Below, in pieces: positions 18,590-29,400 of a stretch of 64,000 bases of DNA (positions are counted from its first letter, which is position 1; each line of letters begins with the position of its first letter). This stretch comes from Proteus hauseri ATCC 700826. GTDB lineage: Bacteria; Pseudomonadota; Gammaproteobacteria; Enterobacterales; Enterobacteriaceae. The notes below the pieces were generated by a model. It did no database searches. It saw only the letters and a list, made by a program, of their open reading frames with translations, and was not told where the DNA came from. The stretch is from NCBI RefSeq assembly GCF_001654965.1, contig NZ_LXEV01000018.1:62001-126000 (forward strand). Reading direction: 5' to 3'. Position numbers and translations under genes: made by a program.

Positions 18590-19333
18590 ATGAAAAATAG
18601 TGATCTTGAATTAATCATCAACGAAAAGCTGAGTATTGATAATTTTCAGGACTACGCACCGAATGGATTACAAGTCGAAGGGCGTCCTCATATTCAAAAA
18701 ATAGTCACAGGTGTGACAGCTTGCCAAGCTCTGTTAGATGAAGCCGTAAAATTAGATGCTGATGCAATTTTAGTTCATCATGGTTATTTTTGGAAAAATG
18801 AGCCGACGGTTATTCGCTCGATGAAACGTAATCGCTTGAAAACATTATTGTGTAATGACATTAATCTTTATGGTTATCATTTACCATTAGATGCACATCC
18901 TATTATTGGTAATAACGCACAATTAGCCTTAAAAATGGGTGTTAAAGTTGAAGGTGAAATCATGCCTTTAGTACCTCAGGGTGTCTTTGACCTGCCATTA
19001 ACGCCACTTGAATTAAAAGATCGCTTAGAAAAAGCTTTACAGCGCAATGTTCTTCATTGTGGTGATAATGCACCTGAAACAATCCGTACTATTGCTTGGT
19101 GTACCGGGGGTGGTCAAGGGTTTATCCAAGAAGCAGCAGAGCAGGGTATTGATGCTTTTGTTACCGGTGAGGTTTCAGAACAAACTATTCATATTGCTAG
19201 AGAAATGGGAATTCACTTTTTTGCTGCTGGACACCATGCGACAGAACGTTATGGCATTAAAGCATTAGGCGAATGGCTTGCCCAAACTCATAATCTTGAT
19301 GTGATATTTATTGATATTGATAACCCAGCTTAA
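18590..19333 (+). CDS. ybgI: YbgI, NIF3 / DUF34 family metal-binding protein
   Basis: 247 residues, the same length as E. coli YbgI, a toroidal hexamer with a dinuclear metal site. Metal-ligand motifs are visible: VHHGYFW near 64-68 and GHHATERYG near the C-terminus (AAGHHATERYGIKAL). The family has been annotated as GTP cyclohydrolase I type 2 homologue, without a firmly established role. AGGGAG lies about 10 nt before the ATG. In E. coli ybgI precedes ybgJKL-nei; here it is followed convergently by the yehQ-like gene. Confidence 0.93.
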   Translation: MKNSDLELIINEKLSIDNFQDYAPNGLQVEGRPHIQKIVTGVTACQALLDEAVKLDADAILVHHGYFWKNEPTVIRSMKRNRLKTLLCNDINLYGYHLPLDAHPIIGNNAQLALKMGVKVEGEIMPLVPQGVFDLPLTPLELKDRLEKALQRNVLHCGDNAPETIRTIAWCTGGGQGFIQEAAEQGIDAFVTGEVSEQTIHIAREMGIHFFAAGHHATERYGIKALGEWLAQTHNLDVIFIDIDNPA

Positions 19334-19353
19334 ATCGCTTATCAATAAATAAA

Positions 19354-19388
19354 CCTCTCCCTTATAGTAAAAATAAATAAGGGAGAGG
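19354..19388. terminator. Hairpin between convergent ybgI and yehQ
   Basis: CCTCTCCCTTAT / ATAAGGGAGAGG, a 12-bp perfect stem with an 11-nt loop, between the two stop codons. T-richness is better on the minus strand, so it may serve mainly the yeh cluster. Confidence 0.65.
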
Positions 19389-19400
19389 GCATTGTATATT

Positions 19401-21488
19401 CTATTCTTCGTTTAGTTGAATTGGCAGTGGGCTTTGTAATTGTTGCAGATTATCGCAGAGCCAAATAAGTTGTAATAATGCCAAAGGATTTCTAGTTGTT
19501 AATGCCAAATAATGTGTTAATTGTTCAGCAATTAATGTCATACCCAAATCTTCAGCCGTTTGTTTGCTTATTGCCAACTGTTCTTTTTGCATCTCAGAAA
19601 GCAGTGCTCTACCAGTACAAGCTTGCGCTTCTAATACCGATAAAATAGGGCGACAAAATTTTTGTGCTAATGTCGGTTCACTATGGTGCATTGCTGTTTG
19701 ACGCTTACGTTTTGCCATATATTCTTGTATACGACTCATAAAACCAGACTGTTTTTTCTTACGCGGAAATTGGTCAAAATCGAGATAAAACATTTCAATG
19801 CCTTGCTCTTTTCTGATCCAAATTGTTGTTGGTAATAAATCAATATTTACATCACGCCGAACAGGTTGCACAGTAACAGCAACAATATCGAGTTCTCTTT
19901 TGGTGAGAAAACGTAATTCTTCAAGATTATTTTGTGTCGTTCCTTCCCAATAAAGACGTAAAAAAGCTGAATTATCATGATTATCTGAAACCTGCCAAAT
20001 AACACATTGCTCAACTTCATACCAAATTAAAGGCTTATAGCTATTGATGTGTAATACAAGAGGAGAAAGAAAACCCTCGGTTTGTTTAGCAAAATAATCA
20101 GGTAAATCTTGCCAATGACTAATGCCTAATTCTGATTGCAGATTTTTATAATCGGCAAAATCAAGAAAGTCAGCTTGGGCTTGAGCAAAGCTATCACCTA
20201 TTGCGGCAAGCTTCCCTTCATCAGAAATTCGAGGTTCTTGCAATAAGAAAGGACGGCGCATTAGTTTATCGGCGGTTTGCTTCCATAATGACAAGTTATT
20301 CCACACACTATAGCGATTAAAAAGAGTATCAAGTTGATTAGGGCGAGCTTGTGTACTTTGCAATAGCTGTTTTTCTTCACTATCCCAAAAAGTAAAGGTC
20401 GCGCCTAAAGCACCACTTTGTGCTATCCACCAATTAGCCCCAATAGGAATAAGAGATAAACTCGCTTTTTTATCATCATATTGACGACGTAGTTGGCCTC
20501 TTAACTCTTTGAGTTGTTCTGGCGTAGCCTGTGATAGCTGGAATAAATAAGCTGAAATTTGCGCTAATAAACGCAACACACGACTTTCATCCATCGTGAA
20601 ATGCCTATCAGCTAATAATTTGACTTGTGTGCTAAGCGCGCGTAAATAAGAGGCTAAACGTGGTAATCCCTCAGCACGAGCAGACATATTAAGTAAATGG
20701 AGCTGTGTTGCACTATTGCTACTAATATGGGATAACCCTTGGCGCAATAAATCTGCAATAAATTGCTCAATGGTATTAATTAAAGTTAGTTCTTCACTTA
20801 TCAGTGGCCGTTTTGAGCTGTTAACGACGGCTAAATCGTCAGGCCATGGCCAAGGTTGATTATGTTGCTCAAATAACTTGGCAATAATGGCTAAATGAAA
20901 GGCTTTTTTCTGAGCATCAGAAAAGGGGGACAACATGCCGTCATAACCACTGCCCTGTAAGAAAATAACGGGCTCTTCAATATCAGGTAGCTGAATTTTA
21001 AGCTGTGTTCCTAAATCTTCAGTGATAAGCGTATGTTGTTCCCATTGCTCAATTAATTTTATTGCTGTACGACAAGCGGGCTTTCCGGTTTTTTTAATCA
21101 GCAATTCAGGCTCTAGTGCCAATAATGTGGGTAGAAGAGGCGTAAATTCAGCGATTTCTATCGCTGCTTGAGAAAGTATATCTTCAGCATCAACAACGTT
21201 ATTTTCACTAGAAACATTCGATAGTGTATTGTTGGTTTGTAACCATAAAATAGCAGCTAAAATATGTTTACAACAACCCGATGCTGCGCAATCACAACTT
21301 GCTTTTTGAATGCCTGCGGCATTTAAAGTGACTTGCTGCCCATCACTACTAAATTGCCCATTATCGGCATCTATTAATGCCACTTTTTCATTATCGAGAT
21401 CTTTTCTTGCTCGACGTAATAACCCTGCATTGGCGAATACCGTTAATGCGTCTTCATCGTAATGGTAATAAACAGTTTGCCAACTCAT
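19401..21488 (-). CDS. yehQ: SWIM zinc-finger protein (YehQ-like), last gene of MoxR-VWA cluster
   Basis: 695 residues from the ATG at 21488. A SWIM zinc finger is clear at residues 65-75 (C-D-C-x5-C-K-H), a fold linked to DNA or protein binding. The rest shows no motif I recognise; it is mainly helical with a basic stretch (MAKRKRQ) near residue 580. The start overlaps the stop of the VWA gene as ATGA, so I prefer it to the upstream in-frame codon at 21509; this arrangement implies translational coupling. By domain order and neighbours it corresponds to E. coli yehQ. Function unknown. Confidence 0.82.
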   Translation of the reverse strand: MSWQTVYYHYDEDALTVFANAGLLRRARKDLDNEKVALIDADNGQFSSDGQQVTLNAAGIQKASCDCAASGCCKHILAAILWLQTNNTLSNVSSENNVVDAEDILSQAAIEIAEFTPLLPTLLALEPELLIKKTGKPACRTAIKLIEQWEQHTLITEDLGTQLKIQLPDIEEPVIFLQGSGYDGMLSPFSDAQKKAFHLAIIAKLFEQHNQPWPWPDDLAVVNSSKRPLISEELTLINTIEQFIADLLRQGLSHISSNSATQLHLLNMSARAEGLPRLASYLRALSTQVKLLADRHFTMDESRVLRLLAQISAYLFQLSQATPEQLKELRGQLRRQYDDKKASLSLIPIGANWWIAQSGALGATFTFWDSEEKQLLQSTQARPNQLDTLFNRYSVWNNLSLWKQTADKLMRRPFLLQEPRISDEGKLAAIGDSFAQAQADFLDFADYKNLQSELGISHWQDLPDYFAKQTEGFLSPLVLHINSYKPLIWYEVEQCVIWQVSDNHDNSAFLRLYWEGTTQNNLEELRFLTKRELDIVAVTVQPVRRDVNIDLLPTTIWIRKEQGIEMFYLDFDQFPRKKKQSGFMSRIQEYMAKRKRQTAMHHSEPTLAQKFCRPILSVLEAQACTGRALLSEMQKEQLAISKQTAEDLGMTLIAEQLTHYLALTTRNPLALLQLIWLCDNLQQLQSPLPIQLNEE

Positions 21489-22648
21489 TGCATTACCTCT
21501 GCTAGCCATTGTGCGAAATGTTCTGGTGTTAGAGCCGCTACTTGCATCCCTCTATCAGCTAATTTTTGTGCAATAGTTGCGTCATAAACCGGTTGTGCTT
21601 CATCATCAAGTGCTGCCAGTCCAAGTAACTTAACTTGTTGGCTATTAAGCCGTTGCGTGCAATCCAATAAACGGTTTAACGAGCCACCTTCTTCAAAGTC
21701 GCTAATCAGTGAAATCACGGTACGCTTTGGATTTTTAACTAATTTTTCGCAATATTGCATAGCGCTAGCGATATCAGTACCGCCACCTAATTGCACTGTC
21801 ATTAACACTTCAACAGGATCATCTGCAAGATGCGATAAATCGACCACTTGGGTATCAAACACAATTAAAGAGACATTTACTGCGGGTAGTGATGCCAAAA
21901 TACTTGCACATACCGCGGCATACATAATAGAACTAGACATTGACGCACTTTGGTCAACGCAAAGAATAACATCCCACGGAAAATGCTGTTGCATACGTGA
22001 GTTAAAGTAAGGTGTTTCAATGACTAAGCATCGATTTTGTGTATCATAATGTTTTAAATTAGCGGCAATTGTGGCTCGCCAATCAAAATTTCGGCTATTT
22101 GGCACTAAAGAGCGTCTAAAACGATTACGACGACCTGTTAATGATTGGCGAAAATTATTGCGAATTTGACGTAAAATATCCTCAACAACTTGTTGAATAA
22201 TCGTTTTTACTGCATCTCGTGTCTCTTCACTCATTCGTCCACGTAAGCTTAACAAGGTTTTTGCTAATGCTTTTGTGGGTTCCATCGATTTTAACGTATT
22301 GGGATCTTTCAAAAAGCTACTAATCTGATAACGTTCTATCGCTTGCGATTGCATACGCTCAAAGGTGCTATTAGGAAATAGCTTACGCGCTTGATTAAGC
22401 CAATTTACCGCAGTGAGCTGAGATGCATCAAGTGAGCCGTGTCGTCCTTGCTCTTGGCGAAGTCCTCGTCTTTGGTATTCACGGCGATAAAGAAAATCGA
22501 GAGTGCGTTCAATTTTAAGATCATCAGCATTAAAAGTGGCTTGCCCTAGCGCATCATCAGCATATTGACCTAAAATCAGTCGCCAGCGTTTTGCTTGTTG
22601 TAATTTATTTTGGGGCATATCTTCAGGCTTATCGTCATGCTGACTCAT
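21485..22648 (-). CDS. yehP: VWA-domain protein (YehP-like)
   Basis: 387 residues. The C-terminal half is a von Willebrand A domain with a complete MIDAS: D232-x-S234-x-S236 (CVDQSASMSSS), a threonine loop (GGGTDIASAM) and a later aspartate (LISDFEEGG). The N-terminal half is charged and helical. VWA proteins of this type usually partner a MoxR-family AAA ATPase, here the yehL-like gene two positions upstream, to remodel or metal-load a target. It overlaps yehM by 14 bp and yehQ by 4 bp, so the three are one translationally coupled unit. Confidence 0.88.
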   Translation of the reverse strand: MSQHDDKPEDMPQNKLQQAKRWRLILGQYADDALGQATFNADDLKIERTLDFLYRREYQRRGLRQEQGRHGSLDASQLTAVNWLNQARKLFPNSTFERMQSQAIERYQISSFLKDPNTLKSMEPTKALAKTLLSLRGRMSEETRDAVKTIIQQVVEDILRQIRNNFRQSLTGRRNRFRRSLVPNSRNFDWRATIAANLKHYDTQNRCLVIETPYFNSRMQQHFPWDVILCVDQSASMSSSIMYAAVCASILASLPAVNVSLIVFDTQVVDLSHLADDPVEVLMTVQLGGGTDIASAMQYCEKLVKNPKRTVISLISDFEEGGSLNRLLDCTQRLNSQQVKLLGLAALDDEAQPVYDATIAQKLADRGMQVAALTPEHFAQWLAEVMQ

Positions 22649-25226
22649 GAGCGTTGTCTCCTTTATCTGTTTTCTTAGCTTTAAACCAAGAAAGCATGCC
22701 TTGTTCCGTTATTCTCTGTTGTAATCGCTGGTTAAGCTTTGTCGCTTCAAGCATCTGTTTTGCACTAAATTCTGACTGCCATAGTGATAATGCTTGCGTA
22801 TCTAAGCCAATATCACTGGCAATATATTGTGCAAGCTCAGCATTTTGTTTTGGATTGAGTTGGCTAAAAGCAAAACGCAGATCAGGTAAGATCTGAATAA
22901 ATCGTTCTTCATCCCACTGTTGTAATAAATTATTGAGATGATCAACCAATAAAGGTAGGCGAATGATTAATTCAGGTGCAGTACGCATAATGCCAACAAA
23001 ATAACCAATAGCATGTTCAGGATCACTTCCTGTACTAAATGTGGTGTTTAATGCGGTTACAAGCGTACTTTCATCAATATATGAACCTAAATAACGTAAT
23101 GCATCCACCGCACCTTTAAGGCGAGGAACATTATTCAGTAGTCCATCAAGACGATTAAGTTGCTGATAAAAATCATTTTTATAATCATATTGATGATTTA
23201 ATGATGGCATAAACTCAATGAGTTCACGTAAAGAGAGTAAGGCTTGCAAATTTGTTTCTTGTTGCTGCTCATCGCCTTGTGAAAGTTGCTCTAAGCAGAA
23301 AAAAGCTTGTGGGATAACTTGATGCAGACGGTTTTCTAATGCAGCTTCATCTTTAATATCCAAATATTGTCGTCCACGCCATAAGTGGATTAATTTATGC
23401 CCGCATTGAGTGAGTGAATCAAGACGAAAATCTTGTTGAATGTAGCTATCTAACAGCTTAAAGAGAGACGGAATGCGCTGGTGGAGCCCAATTAACGCGG
23501 CTTGGATCAACAATGTTACCGCACTTTGGCTAGAGCGGCTTTGGCCTTGTTCTTCTAACTGTGTTTCCATCGCTAATAATTTTGAAAGTGCAATAGCTTC
23601 AAGTTGAGAGCCTTTTTCTGATAATGAAATCAGTTCACCTTCAACATTTGGTGTCCAAGCATATTGCCATTCTTCAAATAAGAGATCTAACTGATGACCT
23701 GAAAGAAAATCAGGGCCGTTAATTCGGCGAGCAAAATGAATTTCTAAAAAAGCCAATAAATGTAAAAAACGGCTTCTTAAGCGATGTTGCGGGTTGCGGT
23801 AAACATCACATTTTGTGGTTTTTACTAATGTGTCATCAAGTTTAAAGCGAAAGGCTTTAGCGCGTTCATAGGTTTCGTTGACTAAAGGTGGCGTAGCAGT
23901 ACCTAGAGGAATTTTTCCAAGCAAATAGCCAGAAAAACAGGTTTTGATTTCTGTCCATAATTCGCTTTGGCTATCGTCTAAACTACCTTTAATAAAAGCA
24001 CTTTGTAGCCCATCTAATAAATCATTACGACCAGGGCCTATGTGATTTCTTAATAAAGCTAAACGTAAACTCTGTTCTGCGGCTAATTTTACGGCTAAAT
24101 AACTTGGCGGATTATCAAACTGTTTTTCTCTTATTACTTGAGCAACATGACTTAAAAAAGCAATCGCCATTTTATTGCGATAAACTTGTGTTGGCTGTTT
24201 GGCAAATGCGTTATTTTCTATTTTATCGTGATGCTGTTGCATCATACCCAGCCAAACTTGTTGATAAAAAGCTGGAGATGGCATGCCTGATCCGTAGCCA
24301 TTAAGGGCATCTAGGCGGTCAAAACTATAACGAATAAGCCATGCATATTCGCTTTCGCCCATTTTTTGCATCTTAGCAAATAGCTTTTTTTCTGTGCTAC
24401 TTACGGCAAAATCTTGTGGTTGCGCGTCCGCTAAACCCTCAATTAATGCAAGGGTATGAAATCCACCTGTTACAATAAGAATTTTTGCATTAGGTTGTTG
24501 CTGTTTTATGGTTTTTATATGCGTTAGCATATGGGCTTCACGTTGTGATGAGCCTTCTGCTTCAAGCACTTGTGGTTCATAATCAAGGCGAGCAAGAGCA
24601 CACCAGATAAAGGTATCGAAAAAGAGCGATTGCCAGTTACTCATCTCTTCAATATTACGCAATTCAAACAGATGCTCCCAAACATCATCATGATCACGGC
24701 AATGACACTTTTTAGCGAGTTGAGCAATAAATTGGCTGTGGGCTAAATAACGCTCTTTTTGCAGGCTACGACTTTGTGAATCACTATATTCTTCGTTATT
24801 TACTTGAGCAGACCAAGGCAAATCGATGAAACGGGTTTTGGCATTTATGCGTAATCCACCGCGTAATGCTTGCCATTCAGGCGAATATTCACAAAATGGA
24901 AAATAGGCAGAGTGTAGTGATTTTTCACGTTCTTCTTGTTCACCATCGTTATGTAAATATTCTGCTTGCCCCATTATTGCAACAGGTGGCAGGGTATCTT
25001 TATCCGTTAAGCTTGGGATTAGTGAGTTAAATGTGTCTGGGCCTTCTATCAATATATAATCAGGTTTTACTGAATCAATAAGAGATAAAATAGCATATGC
25101 ACAAGCGGGGCTATGATGGCGCACGGGGGCAAAATAGAGATGTTGCTGCTGCAATGATGTCCATTTCAATCGAGCTTGTTCGAGTCTTTCAGGTAAAGTT
25201 ATTGAAGGTAGTGTCACCGTTGTCAT
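22635..25226 (-). CDS. yehM: DUF5682 family protein (YehM-like)
   Basis: 863 residues. The N-terminal 270 residues hold the family's conserved motifs: APVRHHSPACAYAI (H37, H38, S39), DYILIEGPDTF (E61), SSQREAHMLTHI (R229, E230) and IVTGGFHTLALIEGL (H257). The remainder is long, mostly helical and of unknown fold. The spacing and character of the His, Glu, Arg-Glu and Gly-x-His motifs resemble TraB/TIKI-type putative metalloproteases, which is my inference and not established. Family role unknown. Preceded by a 91-bp gap from yehL with a hairpin, and overlapping yehP downstream. Confidence 0.82.
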   Translation of the reverse strand: MTTVTLPSITLPERLEQARLKWTSLQQQHLYFAPVRHHSPACAYAILSLIDSVKPDYILIEGPDTFNSLIPSLTDKDTLPPVAIMGQAEYLHNDGEQEEREKSLHSAYFPFCEYSPEWQALRGGLRINAKTRFIDLPWSAQVNNEEYSDSQSRSLQKERYLAHSQFIAQLAKKCHCRDHDDVWEHLFELRNIEEMSNWQSLFFDTFIWCALARLDYEPQVLEAEGSSQREAHMLTHIKTIKQQQPNAKILIVTGGFHTLALIEGLADAQPQDFAVSSTEKKLFAKMQKMGESEYAWLIRYSFDRLDALNGYGSGMPSPAFYQQVWLGMMQQHHDKIENNAFAKQPTQVYRNKMAIAFLSHVAQVIREKQFDNPPSYLAVKLAAEQSLRLALLRNHIGPGRNDLLDGLQSAFIKGSLDDSQSELWTEIKTCFSGYLLGKIPLGTATPPLVNETYERAKAFRFKLDDTLVKTTKCDVYRNPQHRLRSRFLHLLAFLEIHFARRINGPDFLSGHQLDLLFEEWQYAWTPNVEGELISLSEKGSQLEAIALSKLLAMETQLEEQGQSRSSQSAVTLLIQAALIGLHQRIPSLFKLLDSYIQQDFRLDSLTQCGHKLIHLWRGRQYLDIKDEAALENRLHQVIPQAFFCLEQLSQGDEQQQETNLQALLSLRELIEFMPSLNHQYDYKNDFYQQLNRLDGLLNNVPRLKGAVDALRYLGSYIDESTLVTALNTTFSTGSDPEHAIGYFVGIMRTAPELIIRLPLLVDHLNNLLQQWDEERFIQILPDLRFAFSQLNPKQNAELAQYIASDIGLDTQALSLWQSEFSAKQMLEATKLNQRLQQRITEQGMLSWFKAKKTDKGDNAHESA

Positions 25227-25240
25227 CCCTTTTCTGGGTG

Positions 25241-25272
25241 AAAAGGCAGAGTCTTGTTTAACCCTGCCTTTT
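25241..25272 (-). other. Hairpin in yehL-yehM gap
   Basis: AAAAGGCAG / CTGCCTTTT forms a 9-bp stem on either strand around a 14-nt loop. On the minus strand it ends in four Ts, so it could be a weak internal terminator that lowers expression of yehM-yehP-yehQ relative to yehI-yehL. Confidence 0.4.
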
Positions 25273-25317
25273 AATTGATAAATAACCTATTTTAGTGCTT
25301 AGCAAGCAATATTAAGA

Positions 25318-26427
25318 CTATTGCCAAAACTCTTTTGATGCTTCAAAGAACGCTTTCCACTCTTTACTATTTCTTGCGCGTTCTCTGGCTACGTTATCCA
25401 TGTAATAACGTATACGTTTAATGTCATCAGCGTTATCTTTTAATACTACCCCAATTAACTGGCGCGCAATCGCGCCGGCATTAAGCACACCGTCACCTAA
25501 ATAATGCGCTTCTAATGCACAAGCATAAGCAATATTTACCGCTTCAGCCGTTGACATTACCGCGTCAGGGGTTTTGATATTACCGCCATCTTGCGTATTA
25601 CCCGAACGCAGCTCTTGAAAGGTTGTTACCAAAAGTTCGACAACATCAGCAGGTACTGTAATTTCGCTTGCTAAAGCACCTAATTCATTTTCAAGTTGTG
25701 AATGAATTAGGCTGATTTCAAACGCAGGATCACGGATCGGTTTAACGGTTTCGAAATTAAAACGGCGTTTTAATGCCGCAGACATCTCATGAACACCACG
25801 GTCACGTAAGTTTGCTGTACCAATAAGGTTAAAACCCGGTTTGGCACTAACACGTGCGCCGTCACCCATTTCAGGGATCATTAGCTGCTTTTCAGACATC
25901 AATGAAACCAGCACATCTTGAATTTCAGGAGGGCAACGGGTGATTTCTTCAAAGCGAACAATTTTACCTTGCAACATACCTTGATATAACGGAGAACCCA
26001 CTAACGCTCGTTCAGTTGGACCTTCTGCTAATAGTAGTGCGTAGTTCCATGAGTATTTGATATGGTCTTCTGTTGTACCCGCAGTACCTTGAATCGTTAA
26101 TCCTGAATCACCACTAATTGCAGCAGCAAATAGCTCAGATAGCATGGATTTTGCGGTACCCGGCTCACCAACTAACATTAAACCTTGTTTACCTAATAAC
26201 GTGACAATTGCACGATCAACCAATGCATCATCGCCGAAAAATTTAGCTGTGATGCCTAATGCATCATCACCTAATACAAATTGACGAACAGCACGAGGAG
26301 AGCGAAGCCATCCTTGTGGTTTAGGATTATTGCTATCTGCTTGTGTTAAACGTTCAAGCTCATCAGCAAACCGAATTTCTGCGCTTTCCCTAATTGCTTG
26401 TTGCTCTACAGGTGCTTTTTTAGCCAT
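25318..26427 (-). CDS. yehL: MoxR-type AAA+ ATPase (YehL-like)
   Basis: 369 residues. Walker A is GEPGTAKS (87-94) and the Walker B region IVRFEE (156-161). Sensor-1 lies in LIGTANLRDRG, followed by the arginine-finger region ALKRRFNFE, as in the MoxR/RavA clade. The Walker B acidic pair is Glu-Glu rather than the usual Asp-Glu. MoxR ATPases act as chaperone-like remodellers together with VWA proteins, so the yehP-like protein is the likely partner. AGGAAAG precedes the ATG. It is 55 bp downstream of the DUF4132 gene in the same transcript. Confidence 0.9.
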   Translation of the reverse strand: MAKKAPVEQQAIRESAEIRFADELERLTQADSNNPKPQGWLRSPRAVRQFVLGDDALGITAKFFGDDALVDRAIVTLLGKQGLMLVGEPGTAKSMLSELFAAAISGDSGLTIQGTAGTTEDHIKYSWNYALLLAEGPTERALVGSPLYQGMLQGKIVRFEEITRCPPEIQDVLVSLMSEKQLMIPEMGDGARVSAKPGFNLIGTANLRDRGVHEMSAALKRRFNFETVKPIRDPAFEISLIHSQLENELGALASEITVPADVVELLVTTFQELRSGNTQDGGNIKTPDAVMSTAEAVNIAYACALEAHYLGDGVLNAGAIARQLIGVVLKDNADDIKRIRYYMDNVARERARNSKEWKAFFEASKEFWQ

Positions 26428-26482
26428 TATGCTTTCCTAGTTATCCCTATTACTTTTCAACAATTGTTTGCCAACATGGTGC

Positions 26483-29400
26483 TTACCAAGGTGTTTTCTT
26501 TTCCCATTCAGGATCAAATCCGGCACAGGCCTCAGCAATTTTTAGATAGTCAGCATAACTTTCTGCTAATAAAATTGGCGGTACCTCTTTAAGCTCAATA
26601 TTATTGCGGTTCCAGTAATCTTGCTGATTTTTCTCAAAACTTAAATCAAACAGCACTGCTGGAATATTCTCTTCTGGCACATAGCTGCCGCTAAAGCCAA
26701 TATTGACGTAATAGTTTAAGCTAGAGAAGAACTTATAATAGTGAGAGAACGAGCCACCATCTTCAGCTGGGCCACGCTGATAACCCATTTTGGTTAAAAT
26801 GCCGCGTAGCGTGAAGGTGTCTGTTATCCAACCTTTTTTATCTTCAATTTCAGTAAGTTTAAGGTCTAATTCAGGGATCTTATGTTCCATTTGTGAGAAT
26901 AAGAACTTCACTTTGTAATCTTTAAAGTGTGCAATCCATGCTTTCCGTTCATCTTCATCAACTAACGCCGCATGGGCTAATTGAATTAATGAGTCATTAG
27001 ATAAAGTGACTTCGTCATCGTCGAGGTTGAGCAATGCGCCATCATCAGAAGGACGGAATGTATTGATTACTTCATCATTTTTTACTTCTTGCCACACAAG
27101 CTGTTCAATAAGCTTGTGCATAATAGGGTGTGCAAGAATATATTCTTGCCAGTCAGTACTTAACCACTGACGTTGCGCACACATTGCTTCATATAAACGT
27201 ACGCTTTGTAGTTCGATAACTTGTTTTAGCTCTTTCTTGCTCGAAGTGAAGAGCTTTTTCGCTTCTTTAATTAGCTCAGCATCATCATTTTTACGTGCCG
27301 CGGGTAATGCTTTAACTTCTTTACCTTCTGGATTAAACAGCACCAATTTTTGCTTAGCATCCATTTTTGCAGTAAAGATGCGTTCGCCATATTCCAGTAC
27401 TAATGTGCCTGTATCATCAAATCCAGCCGTTGGAATAGTTCTGTCTGCTAATTCATCCGCACTCCAACCATTACGTTCAGCAATAAGGGTAACGAGGTTA
27501 CGTGCTTTTTCTTGTACTGATGCGGTGCGATAACGGCGTGAAAGTGAAAGTAATAGCTGAATAATAATGGGGTCATTGCTTGATGCAACGGCATCAATCA
27601 TAGCTTCAATTTGAGCACGGCGTTGATAGTGATCACGCATATAATTACGCAATACAGAAACTGCCACGTGGCCTTCAATACCACAAATTAGTGCCAGCAT
27701 TCCTTTATCGCTAATAGCAGAGCCTAAATAACGACGTAAAACTTCGTTTTTAATCTCTTCAACCACTTGCTCTAAAGTATAAGTTTCATATTTAGCGTAA
27801 TATTCAGGATAACGCTTAGCCCAATCTTTATATTGAGTTAATTGTGTCGGTGCTCGTTGTTGGGCTTCAGCCATGGCTTCTTCAAGTGATGGGCCTTTAA
27901 CATCTTGAGCAACAAAGGTATGCAGAATAAAGCTAGAAAGTTTGTGCTGGCTTTCTACAGAGAGTAAACCAATATAACGTTGTAGTAATGCGTTACCACC
28001 TGGCATTTTTAATTTTACCGCCAGAATAATCCACCAACGAATAATTGCTGGATCAACTGCTTTTTTGTTTTGCCATGTTAATGCAGGAATAGCATCAAAA
28101 TTAAACCATGACAAACTTGCAGGTGCTTTGGCTTTTAATCCTTTTTCTGCTTCTGCTAATAAAGTTTTTGGTGAAAGATAATTAGAAATATCAACACCTA
28201 ATTGTTCTAATGCTGTTAGTAATGAAGCACGGACAATTTCACGTTTTTCTTTTTTTAATAACGCATTAAGAGCAGGTAATGAATCAGGGTTATTTAAACG
28301 AGCCAGCCATTCTATTGCAGTTACACGAATTTCTTGTTTGCTTGAAGATAAACCTTCTTGTGCACTTAAGTGAATATTAGGCAGTGTTTCTAATAACTTT
28401 TGTGCTGAAACACGGTGAGTCTTATTTTCACCTAAAGCTAATTCCATGATACGTGGTACAAATTGAGGTGGAATAGTTGGGAATCGCGCTAAAACATCAA
28501 TAGCTTGTGATGTTTCAAATTGGCGATAACGATGTTCACTTTGATTTGGCATTAAATTCAACGCTTCTGCAATAAAATCAGTATATTGAGAGAAAAAATG
28601 CCAAACTTGCTCAGGCCGACGAAAACGACGTAATCCATCTTGATAAGATTCTAAACACAATGCCGCAGTAACACGTGCTGCATTTTTAAAATTACATCTG
28701 CGTAGTACATCTTCAATATGACGTAATTCAATATCGCTAAATAAACGTTCAGGAATTTCGCCATTAAAATAATGCGAAGAGAAATGCTCTGCATGTTGGC
28801 GATTATTTGTAATTAATCGCACAGCATGAAAAAACGTATATTCAGGTAAATTTAAAATACGATTTTTATGTTTAATAATTTGAATTTCATTTGAATTAAT
28901 CGCACCTTGCCCACTATTTAATTTATCAATTAATGCACGGCATTGTTTTTCATTAATTTTAGATAAGTCTTTATAATGGCGTTGAGCCCAATTATAAGTG
29001 TGCTTTGAGGTTTTGTTTTCCTCTATTTCACGTTCGGCATTCTCTTTGGCTTTTTCTAAAATTTCATGAAAGTTGTTAACCAAAATATCACGCGCACTTT
29101 CTGGTAATTGTGTATCTTCTAGCGGTGTAAAATCAGGTACTTCAATCGCTTCAACAGTATTCGCATTATCTATAACATTAAAACGCAGCAGGGCGCTTTC
29201 AATACTTTTTTGTACCGCTTTAGAGGTTTCATGTTTTAGCGCTTCTTCTAACACATCACGGTTTTCACCTTGACGAGCAAATAAGTCCGCTGCTTGTGTT
29301 CTCTGTTTTGGCGTTCCATTCATTAAAACATGGGTTAAGTTTGCTTTAACGATATCAGCAGGTAATGTATTAAGAATGGGTTCAGCCGCTTTCTTTACTG

